Source of the DNA: Chitinophaga filiformis
Lineage (GTDB): Bacteria > Bacteroidota > Bacteroidia > Chitinophagales > Chitinophagaceae
Length of the DNA stretch: 64,000 bases
Direction: 5' to 3'
Assembly: GCF_023100805.1 (NCBI RefSeq)
Contig: NZ_CP095855.1
Coordinates: 7,171,001 to 7,235,000 of the forward strand
Positions 1 to 8,000 of this stretch are shown piece after piece. The position numbers and the translations under genes are program-made. The notes under the pieces are model-generated. The model did no database searches and was not told the DNA's origin. It saw only the letters and a program-made list of their open reading frames with translations. Within the stretch, counting starts at the first letter, position 1. Each line of letters opens with the position of its first letter.

Positions 1-1048
1 TGTTCAGTGTACTGCCGGCTATCAGGGCATCGCGCAGGCTGTTCTGCTGGTACAGGAATCCCGGATTGGTACCTGGTTCCACATTTGTCCAGATACCCCA
101 TTCGTCTACTACCAGGGCTACACGTTTCTGCGGGTCATATTTGTCCATGATAGCGGAATGTTTGATCACCAGGGAATCCATCGCCAGGCATTTTTTCATG
201 GTAGTGAAATATTCCTGTTCGCTGAAGCTGGTAGCAGAGCCTTTATCGTTCCATGTTTTAGGTACGGTATAGTAGTGCAGGCTAAGTCCCCACATTTGTC
301 CCAGTGGTATCTGTTTCATGCAGGTTTCTGTCCAGTTGAAATCAAAATCGCTTGCACCACTGGCGATCTTTTTCAGAGGCGCTCCCGGATAGTTACGCGC
401 ATAGGTAGCATACCTGCGGTACTGGTCAGCATAAAATGCAGGTGTCATATTACCACCGCAACCCCAGCTTTCGTTACCCACGCCCAGGAAAGTTACTTTC
501 CATGGTTTTTCGTGACCGTTCTGTTTGCGCAGGTTACTCATAGGACTGATGCCGTCGAAGTTGAAATATTCCACCCATTTTGCCATTTCTTCTACGGTAC
601 CACTACCTACGTTAGCAGAGATATAGGGTTCTGTTTTCAGCAGTTCACAGAGTTCCAGGAATTCGTGTGTACCAAAGCTGTTGTCTTCCGTTACGCCACC
701 CCAGTTGGTATTCACCATTTTAGGACGTTGTTCCCTTGGACCGATCCCGTCGCGCCAGTGGTATTCGTCGGCGAAGCAGCCTCCCGGCCAGCGGAGGTTA
801 GGGATATGGATCTTTTTCAGGGCCTCTACCACATCCAGGCGTATACGGTCCTTTTTAGGCACGTTCAGTGAAGGGTCAACCCAAAAGCCATCGTAAATGC
901 AATGCCCGAGGTGCTCTGAGAAATGTCCATAGATATGACGGCTGATGGTATGATCAGATTTGGGCTGAACCACCAGGCTTGCCGTATTTTGTGCCTTTGC
1001 CGCGTAATTGAAAAGCACCAGTAACAGTAGCGATAGCTTCTTTTTCAT
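1..1048 (-). CDS. Alpha-L-arabinofuranosidase, GH51-like, C-terminus cut by window edge
   Basis: Secreted glycoside hydrolase predicted to remove L-arabinofuranosyl residues from plant polysaccharides by a retaining mechanism. The gene reads into the window edge, so only the first 349 codons are present. An N-terminal signal peptide (MKKKLSLLLLVLF...AKAQ) suggests export to the periplasm or surface. The segment GNESWGCGG holds the expected acid/base Glu (about E193) and VVDEWG the nucleophile Glu (about E316), so both catalytic residues lie in the visible part. RWPGG near residue 95 is also typical of the family. The start is the ATG just before the signal peptide. It is divergent from the tRNA genes and unrelated to the NRPS cluster. 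Confidence 0.88.
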   Translation of the reverse strand, partial: MKKKLSLLLLVLFNYAAKAQNTASLVVQPKSDHTISRHIYGHFSEHLGHCIYDGFWVDPSLNVPKKDRIRLDVVEALKKIHIPNLRWPGGCFADEYHWRDGIGPREQRPKMVNTNWGGVTEDNSFGTHEFLELCELLKTEPYISANVGSGTVEEMAKWVEYFNFDGISPMSNLRKQNGHEKPWKVTFLGVGNESWGCGGNMTPAFYADQYRRYATYARNYPGAPLKKIASGASDFDFNWTETCMKQIPLGQMWGLSLHYYTVPKTWNDKGSATSFSEQEYFTTMKKCLAMDSLVIKHSAIMDKYDPQKRVALVVDEWGIWTNVEPGTNPGFLYQQNSLRDALIAGSTLN

Positions 1049-1394
1049 AATTTAGAATTTATGTATTGTCTGACTTATCAACATGTGTGAAGACGTGGAA
1101 CAGGCACAAGATAGAAAAAATAACTGTCAATCATACAACTATTTTCCTTCTCTTATAATGCATGCTGCTGCCGCATTTCATCATTATCAAATATCAAACA
1201 TCACGATTGTTTGTTCAGCGTATTAAAAAGTGCCTCAACTTTTTTTGAAAAAAAGGACCCAAATATTTTGCGATTTCGGACAATGTTGTACATTTGCAAT
1301 CCCAATCGCGAATAACGCAGGCGGGAAGTAAAAGTTCTTAATTAAAGAGGTCAGTTTAAGCAGACAATCCTGAATAAAATTGCATCTCAGATAT
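1049..1394. other. Intergenic region between GH51 gene and tRNA-Gly
   Basis: About 345 bases with no credible gene. It should hold the leader and promoter of the minus-strand GH51 gene and, on the plus strand, a Bacteroidota-type promoter at 1267-1296 followed by the 5' leader of the first tRNA-Gly. The leader element starting at 1334 is repeated before the second tRNA at 1549. Confidence 0.6.
1267..1296 (+). promoter_or_regulatory. Bacteroidota-type promoter for the tRNA-Gly genes
   Basis: TTTG at 1267-1270 and TACATTTG at 1289-1296 are separated by 18 nt, close to the TTTG / 19-21 nt / TAnnTTTG pattern of the Bacteroidota primary sigma factor. It points toward the tRNA about 100 nt downstream. 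Confidence 0.5.
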
Positions 1395-1470
<76 letters not shown>

Positions 1471-1476
1471 CAGAGA

Positions 1477-1508
1477 AGTCCTGCTGTAAGTACACCAGGA
1501 CTTTTTTA
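1477..1508 (+). terminator. Rho-independent terminator after first tRNA-Gly
   Basis: AGTCCTG at 1477-1483 pairs with CAGGACT at 1496-1502 and runs into a T-tract. It resembles the terminator after the second tRNA, as expected for a duplicated unit. Confidence 0.75.
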
Positions 1509-1610
1509 TTGCTTCGGGCTTATAAGCATATTAAACGAGGCACAACAAGTTCTTAATTAAAGAGGCCGGTTTATATTCGCACTAGCTGAATAAAACTGCA
1601 TCTCACATAC

Positions 1611-1686
<76 letters not shown>

Positions 1687-1689
1687 CAG

Positions 1690-1727
1690 AAAAGTCCTGG
1701 TGTATATCACACCAGGACTTTTTTTTG
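1690..1727 (+). terminator. Rho-independent terminator after second tRNA-Gly
   Basis: A long stem, AAAGTCCTGGTGT pairing with ACACCAGGACTTT around a 5-nt loop, is followed by a run of T. It is a longer version of the terminator at 1477-1508. Confidence 0.85.
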
Positions 1728-2040
1728 CCCTGTACCCAGGAAACTTCCATTGATCTGTCCCGCTTTAAATGTTCCCCTCCCCTGCCTCAAACGTCCGGTC
1801 ATATCCGGCAGAGGGTATGATGTTCCAGATCATCGACCCGTTTTTTGCTCCAAATATTATTGCCCGGTGACCGACTTCTGCCATTATGCTTTTTCCCTCT
1901 GAAGGATGGGTTTTTCTGCTTAAAACAATCTTATACAAATACATAGCAATACGAAAAGATATTAATTATCATCGTATTACAAAATATTTATTTTATACAA
2001 TCCTGGCAACCGTGCTACCATAGCTTATTCCCGGAGATAA

Positions 2041-2126
2041 CCCATATATAACCCATATATAAGCCATATATAACCCATATATAACCCATATTTAAGAGAT
2101 ATGGGTTATATATGGGTTATATATGG
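2041..2126. repeat. 11-bp tandem repeats folding into a perfect 28-bp hairpin
   Basis: Five near-identical 11-bp units (CCCATATATAA and variants) occupy 2041-2095. The last two and a half, 2064-2091, are exactly reverse-complementary over 28 bases to 2099-2126, with a 7-nt loop (2092-2098). Another ATGGGTTA lies just downstream near 2144. The surrounding 1728-2213 holds no credible gene. The stem is too AT-rich and lacks a T-tract, so it does not look like a standard terminator. It could be a recombination or replication-slippage product, a cruciform, or a protein-binding array. Confidence 0.9.
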
Positions 2127-2213
2127 ATCAAGAATGGTTTACGTATGGGTTACAGAGGGGAACGGGACGAAATAAGAACCTTTTCAGCAGACCGGGCAGG
2201 ACGCCTGAAAACA

Positions 2214-2245
2214 ATAAAAAAGCCCCCTGGTCAGACCAGGGGGCT
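2214..2245 (-). terminator. Rho-independent terminator of the small membrane protein gene
   Basis: Read on the minus strand, AGCCCCCTGG and its complement CCAGGGGGCT form a strong GC-rich stem followed by a T-run (A-run at 2215-2221 on plus). It lies about 20 nt past the stop of the gene at 2268-2468. Confidence 0.88.
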
Positions 2246-2267
2246 TTCGCCAATATGATTAAGTCGC

Positions 2268-2468
2268 TTATTTATATTTTGGATTGTACAGGGTGTTTTC
2301 CGGTACAGCTACTTCAGGTTTACCCTTATAGCGATGTTTGAACAGGTTATAACAACCTCCCAGTACAAAGCACAGAAGGCAGAAGATTGTCACATAAAAC
2401 AGGAAACGGGAAGATGATACCCAGCTACCGGTAAAGTCATTCTTATTTTCAACAGTATTGTGTTCCAT
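2268..2468 (-). CDS. Small single-pass membrane protein of unknown function
   Basis: A 66-residue protein with one hydrophobic segment at about residues 21-42 (SRFLFYVTIFCLLCFVLGGC) and a basic segment after it (KHRYKGK). I do not recognise a family. It is supported by a well-formed Bacteroidota promoter immediately upstream (2488-2518) and a strong terminator immediately downstream, so it appears to be a genuine monocistronic gene. The cysteine after the hydrophobic segment could suggest a lipobox but is too far from the N-terminus for a standard lipoprotein. Confidence 0.72.
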   Translation of the reverse strand: MEHNTVENKNDFTGSWVSSSRFLFYVTIFCLLCFVLGGCYNLFKHRYKGKPEVAVPENTLYNPKYK

Positions 2469-2487
2469 AGCTAAAAATTTCGCATTG

Positions 2488-2518
2488 CAAACTTACGTCA
2501 TGTCAAATAATAATGCAA
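2488..2518 (-). promoter_or_regulatory. Bacteroidota-type promoter of the small membrane protein
   Basis: On the minus strand a TTG (2518-2516) is followed after 20 nt by TAAGTTTG (2495-2488), a full match to the TAnnTTTG -7 box. Transcription should start about 10-15 nt before the ATG at 2468. Confidence 0.7.
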
Positions 2519-2519
2519 G

Positions 2520-3551
2520 TTATTTTTCCAGGGTCCCGAAAGTCTTACGGTTCAGGAAATAATACCTCCAGATCATGATCCCATGGAAGACGCCGGTCAT
2601 ATCGAGCAGCTTTTTCTGTGGCAAGCGATCTTTCGAGAACTGGTACCTGCGCCTCCAGCGGAAATAGTCCCTGTAAGCCCTTAAAATGGCCTGCATATCT
2701 TTCGGCTTACCTGCCACCAGGCTTTTTACGGCGGCCAGCAGATCCAGGAAAAAACGCTGGAATAAGATGATCCAGCGGTCGGCCGGGTGCAGGTTCTTCC
2801 AGAGCATCATCAGGTTATTCCGGAAATTCAGGTAGAGCTTACGGGGATTGCCCTGTGGCAGGCTGCCGCCTCCTACATGATAAACCACCGATTCCGGGCA
2901 ATAACAGATCCTGTACCCTGCCCTTTTCAGGCGCCAGCAGAGATCCACTTCCTCCATATGTGCGAAGAAATCAGCATCAAAACCACCCACTTCATGGAAG
3001 CAGGCCGAACGTATGAAGAGGGCAGCGCCGGTAGCCCAGAAAATATCCTGGGCATCATCGTATTGTCCGCGGTCTTCCTCTGTCGTATACAGTATCCTGC
3101 CCCGGCAGAAGGTATACCCCAGGATGTCCATCCAGCCTCCCGCGGCCCCCGCGTACTCGAATTCGGTCTTCTTATCATAAAACCGCAGTTTCGGCTGGCA
3201 GGCAGCAATATGGTCGTCCGTCATCATCTGGGCCACAACCGGTTCTATCCATCCCGGTTCTACTTCGACGTCCTGGTTGAGCAATACATATATATCGGCC
3301 TTTACGTGCTGCAGGGCCATATTATAGCCACCTGCAAAGCCGTCATTGGCAGGATTCTGAATAATCTTAACTTCCGGGAAATTAGCACGCACGAACGCCA
3401 CGCTATCATCTGTCGAAGCATTATCTGCCACATACAATTGCAGATTCCCGTAAGTGGAACTGCACACCGAAGGCAGGAACTTTTCCAGAAAACTACGTCC
3501 ATTCCAATTCAAAATAACAACAGCTACCGATGGTAATACAGACAAAAGCAA
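2520..3551 (-). CDS. Glycosyltransferase family 2, rhamnosyltransferase-like
   Basis: GT2 (GT-A fold) enzyme of about 343 residues that transfers a nucleotide-activated sugar to a surface glycan or lipid acceptor. Visible motifs are VAVVILNWNG at the N-terminus, LYVADNASTD, the metal-binding region LLNQDVEVEPG, and the acidic ED-type motif HMEEVDLCWRLKRAGY. The C-terminal third is basic and typical of WbbL-like rhamnosyltransferases. No ATG exists in frame before the conserved NWNG motif. The usable starts are TTG codons (3551 or 3545), so the exact start is uncertain. It is divergent from the histidine kinase. The acceptor cannot be named. Confidence 0.85.
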   Translation of the reverse strand: MLLSVLPSVAVVILNWNGRSFLEKFLPSVCSSTYGNLQLYVADNASTDDSVAFVRANFPEVKIIQNPANDGFAGGYNMALQHVKADIYVLLNQDVEVEPGWIEPVVAQMMTDDHIAACQPKLRFYDKKTEFEYAGAAGGWMDILGYTFCRGRILYTTEEDRGQYDDAQDIFWATGAALFIRSACFHEVGGFDADFFAHMEEVDLCWRLKRAGYRICYCPESVVYHVGGGSLPQGNPRKLYLNFRNNLMMLWKNLHPADRWIILFQRFFLDLLAAVKSLVAGKPKDMQAILRAYRDYFRWRRRYQFSKDRLPQKKLLDMTGVFHGIMIWRYYFLNRKTFGTLEK

Positions 3552-3641
3552 CTCTTTACGCGTGAATAATAATTTTTGCGTTACAAATATGCAACAAATT
3601 ATAATAGCTTCGGAGCACCTTACTTACACTAATAACGGTTT

Positions 3642-4811
3642 ATGCTTAATTTAGATGCCAGTATGTTTAAACAGGTCATAGGCTGGAAGTTTGTGCTTGT
3701 ATCTACCGCGGTGATCATCATTGTGGGTACGATCTGGTACGTAAGCAGCATCGCCGGCAAACTGGAAGAAGAAGAAACAAAAAAAGTGGCTACCTGGGTG
3801 GCCGCCAACCGCGAATTGCTCCAGGCTTCCAACGAAGCAAACCTCAACCTGGCCGTCGAGATCATTACAAATAATACCAGCATTCCCGTTATTATCACCA
3901 ATGAAAACGGTCACATTATAGACTCCCGTAACCTGGACACCACCAGGCTTTCGCGCAATCCCCAATACATGGAAGAAGAACTGGCCACTTTCAAGAACCA
4001 GCACCCTCCTTTCATTATGGAGATCGATGCAAAAAATAACCTTTACAATTATATTTATTACGGCGATTCCCTTATTCTCAAACAGGTACGCTATTACCCT
4101 TATATACAACTTATCGTGGTAGCCCTGTTCATCAGCATTGTGCTGGTAGCGCTCTCCACTTCCAACCGCGCCGTCCAGAACCTTCTGTGGGTGGGAATGG
4201 CCAAAGAAACAGCCCACCAGCTGGGCACTCCCCTCTCCTCCATAGAGGCCTGGATAGAGATCCTCAAGGACAATGAGGCCAATGAACTGGTTGCAACAGA
4301 ACTGCGGAAAGACGTGGACAGGCTGAAACTCATCTCCGAACGTTTCTCCAAAATAGGCAGTGTACCACAATTGGAAGAACGGGATGTGGTGAGCCAGGTG
4401 GAAGCAATGGTGACCTACATCCGGAAAAGAGCACCGCAGAAAGTAGTGCTTACTATGCACTGCCAGGAACATGAGATCCCCTCTATGATCTCCCCCCAAT
4501 TATTTGACTGGGTCATTGAAAACCTGCTGAAAAATGCCCTGGACGCCATGGAAGGGAAAGGCACCATTGATATTTATATCGAAAATCATCCGGCCAATAT
4601 TGTTATAGACATCACCGACAGTGGAAAAGGCATCCCGAAAGCCAATTTTGAAAAAGTCTTCAAACCCGGGTTCAGTACCAAAAAAAGAGGTTGGGGACTG
4701 GGACTTTCACTGGCAAAACGTATTATAGAAGAGTATCATAAAGGCAGGCTGACAGTGCGTTCATCCGAGCTTAACAAGGGAACTACCTTCAGGATCCTGC
4801 TGAGAAAATGA
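3642..4811 (+). CDS. Membrane sensor histidine kinase, orphan
   Basis: Two-component sensor kinase of 389 residues. Transmembrane segments lie near residues 12-34 and 145-167 and enclose a periplasmic sensor loop of about 110 residues. The dimerisation/phosphoacceptor helix carries KETAHQLGTPLSSIEAW (H-box His). The ATPase domain has DWVIENLLKNALDAM (N box), DSGKGIPK (G1) and GWGLGLSLAKRI (G2). There is no clear HAMP domain. No response regulator gene is adjacent, so the partner is unknown. An alternative start is the ATG at 3663 (MFKQVIGW), which would place the first membrane helix nearer the N-terminus. Confidence 0.92.
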   Translation: MLNLDASMFKQVIGWKFVLVSTAVIIIVGTIWYVSSIAGKLEEEETKKVATWVAANRELLQASNEANLNLAVEIITNNTSIPVIITNENGHIIDSRNLDTTRLSRNPQYMEEELATFKNQHPPFIMEIDAKNNLYNYIYYGDSLILKQVRYYPYIQLIVVALFISIVLVALSTSNRAVQNLLWVGMAKETAHQLGTPLSSIEAWIEILKDNEANELVATELRKDVDRLKLISERFSKIGSVPQLEERDVVSQVEAMVTYIRKRAPQKVVLTMHCQEHEIPSMISPQLFDWVIENLLKNALDAMEGKGTIDIYIENHPANIVIDITDSGKGIPKANFEKVFKPGFSTKKRGWGLGLSLAKRIIEEYHKGRLTVRSSELNKGTTFRILLRK

Positions 4812-4829
4812 CAATAGTTATTAATTAAA

Positions 4830-4860
4830 TTTGTTCATTATCAAAAAGCGCTTAAATTTG
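4830..4860 (+). promoter_or_regulatory. Bacteroidota-type promoter of tRNA-Leu
   Basis: TTTG at 4830-4833 and TAAATTTG at 4853-4860 are separated by exactly 19 nt, a near-ideal match to the Bacteroidota consensus. The predicted start lies about 10 nt before the tRNA. Confidence 0.82.
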
Positions 4861-4876
4861 CACCCACTTCAGACCT

Positions 4877-4960
4877 GCGGAGGTGGCGAAATTGGTAGAC
4901 GCGCTACTTTGAGGTGGTAGTGCCTGAAAGGGCTTGGGAGTTCGAATCTCCTCTTCCGCA
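4877..4960 (+). tRNA. tRNA-Leu(GAG)
   Basis: A class II tRNA with long variable arm. Acceptor GCGGAGG pairs with CTTCCGC (one G-T), anticodon stem CTACT/GGTAG encloses TTGAGGT (anticodon GAG), and the T-arm is GGGAG-TTCGAAT-CTCCT. The discriminator is A at 4960. CCA is not encoded, unlike the tRNA-Gly copies. Confidence 0.96.
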
Positions 4961-4961
4961 C

Positions 4962-5002
4962 AAAAACGGAGAAGAATTAATTTCTTCTCCGTTTTTCTTT
5001 TT
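4962..5002. terminator. Bidirectional terminator between tRNA-Leu and the NRPS operon
   Basis: A 15-bp perfect stem (4962-4976 with 4982-4996, loop TTAAT) is flanked by A-runs on one side and T-runs on the other. It can end tRNA-Leu transcription on plus and the long NRPS transcript on minus, whose last stop codon is at 5021. Confidence 0.88.
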
Positions 5003-5020
5003 ATAAATGATCCCGTACCA

Positions 5021-8000
5021 TTAAAGATCCAGGTCTATACTCACCACCGGCGTCAACACCGCCTTTTCAAAATCCAAAAGCAGATCGAGGCTGTCGAGCT
5101 TTTCCCGGGGATCTGCAATAACAGCTCCCACAAGCTGCTGAAACCGTGCTACAAGTATTGCTATTGTTTCGGGTAAAAACAGGTCTGAATTATATTCTAC
5201 TTCACAGCTCAAAGTATCTCCTCTCTGATAAAAATTGAAAACAAGCGGAAAACGGCTTACACTTTGCATAAGCGGACGACGTTTAATGATCGCATCGCCA
5301 AAACCGCGGATGTCTTCCACGGCCGTACCCTTGCTTTGTAAAACTATCAACACATCAAAAAGGCTTTGCCTGCCCGATATGTAGGGATACTCCTGGTATG
5401 CAAACCCATTCAACACTACTGTCCTGACTTTTTGCAAGAGCTGCAGGAAATTGTCATCCTTTTCAAAAGTTGTGCGCAGGGCAAGTGTGTTTATATATAA
5501 TCCTATCTGGTTCTCCAGGTAGGGATGTTCCCTGCCTGCAACCGGAGTGCCGATGCAGATATCCCGCTCACCACTTTCCCTAAAGAATAAGGCATTCATA
5601 CCAGCCAGCAAAGCCATAAACAGGGTTGCATTGTGCGCTGATGCAAGCCCGGTCAGCCCTGAAGCAATGGTGCTTTCAAGTTCAAAATGTACCATTGCCC
5701 CGTTAAAAGATGTTTGCACCGGCACTTCTTTATCCGCTTTTAATATTGGATGCGGATCTGCATTCTCAAACTGTCTGGACCAATATTGCTGATGTTTTTC
5801 AAATTGCCCCTTCTTAAGCCGCTCCAACAACCACATCGTATAGTCCTTATATTGAACCGGAAGTTGTGGCAGCTCAATACCCTTACCTTTATCATATTCA
5901 TGGTATAAGCCTGTAACTTCGTTCAATAACACATCTAAAGACCAGCCGTCGGCCACTATGTGATGCAGCACAAGTATCAATATACTCCTGTTGTCACCCG
6001 CATTGATCATGTCCACTTTTATAAGTGGCGGCCTGTCCAGCTCAAAGCGGTATTGCACCAGCGCATCTGCCAGCAGGTCGGGCGTTTCGCTGTGATGAAG
6101 GGAAATATTAAAACAGACCTGGTCCGGTGAAAGTATTGTTTGTTTTACCTCACCATTTTGCTCTGTAAATCCTGTCCTGAGACTTTCATGCCTGCATATC
6201 ACCGTTCTGATCGCGGCCTCCAGCGCGGGCACCGACAATGGTCCCTCTACTGAATAGACGCCTGTCATATTATAGGCGAGTGCCCCGTGGTTTGCCTGGA
6301 CGGCCATCCAGATCCCTTCCTGGTTAGGAGATAAAGGATAGGATGGCGCTGCCGGCGCCGCTGGTATTGGCTGAAAGCCCTCTCTTCCCTGCTCCGCCAG
6401 GCATTTTGCCAGCTGCCGGATAGTTGGCTGCAGGAAAACCGATCTCAATTTTAGCTTTATTCCCAAAAGCCGGTAGACGTCGTTGATGAGCTGCGTGGCA
6501 TTCAGCGAATGCCCACCCAGGGAGAAAAAATTATCAGATACTCCTGGTGCCTTTATGCCCAGGATCTTTTCCCAAAGTGCCTGCAGGGCACTTTCCATTT
6601 CACTGGCAGGCGCTTCATAAGCGGCTGTTGATACCACACCTGCAAGCTCCATAGCCCCCAGGGCCTTCCGGTCTACTTTTCCATTTGGCGTAACCGGCAT
6701 CACATCTACGACAATAAAAGCTGAGGGGATCATGTATTCAGGCAGCTTAGTGGCCAACGCCGCACGTAGATCGCTGTCATTCACTGCTTTGCCGGATACA
6801 ATGAACGCAGCCAGGAACGTGCGCTGATCATCGCTCCTGCGAGCCACTACCACAGCCTGGTTTACTCCTTCTATCTCCAGGAGTTGCTTTTCTATTTCAC
6901 CCAATTCCACCCGGTATCCCCTGATCTTCACCTGGTTGTCTTTCCTTCCCAGGAAGCTTATTTCTCCATGATGCAGCCATCTTCCCACATCACCGGTCCG
7001 GTATATTCTCTCTCCTTTTTCAAAAGGGCTTTGAATAAAACGCTCTGTTGTAAGGTCATCCCTCAAACGGTAGCCTTTTGCGAGACCGGCGCCACCGATA
7101 TAGATCTCTCCTACGGCTCCAACCGGCACAGGCTGTCGCCAATCGTCCAATATGTAAACCCTTGTGTTACCTATGGGTGTTCCGATGATATCAACATCTT
7201 CCGGGCGCTTTATTTGCTTTATTGCAGACCAGATCGTAGTTTCCGTAGGGCCATACATATTCCATAATTCTTTGCAGCGGGTCAGTATTTTCTGCCCTGT
7301 AGCATGATCCAAAGGTTCTCCTCCGCAAAGCACTTTCAATCCGGTATTGCCCTGCCATCCGCTTACAAACAGCATATGCCATAAACTTGGCGTTGCCTGC
7401 ATGATGCTCGGCTTTACGTCCTCCAGCAGCCGGATCAGGGCCTCCGGATCACTGGTCATTCCTTTATCAGCAATGTATACAGTAGCTCCTGCTACCAGCG
7501 GGAGGAAGAATTCCAGCACAGAAATATCAAAAGAATAAGTGGTAACCGCCAGGAGCTTATCAGCCTGTGCAATCCCCGGCGCTATCTGCATACTGGTCAG
7601 AAAATTAACTACCGACCGGTGGGTGATCTCGACGCCCTTTGGTTGCCCGGTAGAACCGGAAGTATATATAATGTATGCGAGGTCTCCGGCAACTGGTTTA
7701 TATAAAAGATCCGTTTGTTCCATAGCACCATCCTGCAGATCTTCCGCCCTGATGATCGTCAATGCCGGCTTACCTGCAAAGAGGTCCATGTATTGCTCAT
7801 CTGCGATCAGCAGGCGGCAACCGCTCTGTTCAACGATATACTCCAGACGTTCTTTCGGGAAAGAAGGATCCAGCGGTATATACGCGGCCCCAGATGCGAG
7901 TATGCCCATCATTGTGATCAGCATTTTCCCCGAACGGTCCATCATGATCCCCACAGGCGTACCCGCACCTGCCAGGTACTGCTGCTGCAGATAAGCGGCC

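Noticed and set aside
158..871. Open frame of 237 codons on plus
   Set aside because: It is antisense to the GH51 gene, which has signal peptide and catalytic motifs. The plus-strand translation has no recognisable domain.
2041..2126. CRISPR array
   Set aside because: The repeats are 11 bp, directly adjacent, without spacers, and no cas genes are present.
2123..2341. Small plus-strand frame of 72 codons
   Set aside because: It runs through the AT-rich hairpin arm, the terminator and into the antisense of the small membrane protein. It has no credible ribosome site or family.
2787..3536. Plus-strand frame of 249 codons
   Set aside because: Shadow of the glycosyltransferase, whose minus-strand reading has all GT2 motifs.
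3651..4499. Minus-strand frame of 282 codons
   Set aside because: Antisense to the histidine kinase, which has intact H, N, G1 and G2 boxes. The sequence is His/Phe/Gly rich, as is typical of shadows.
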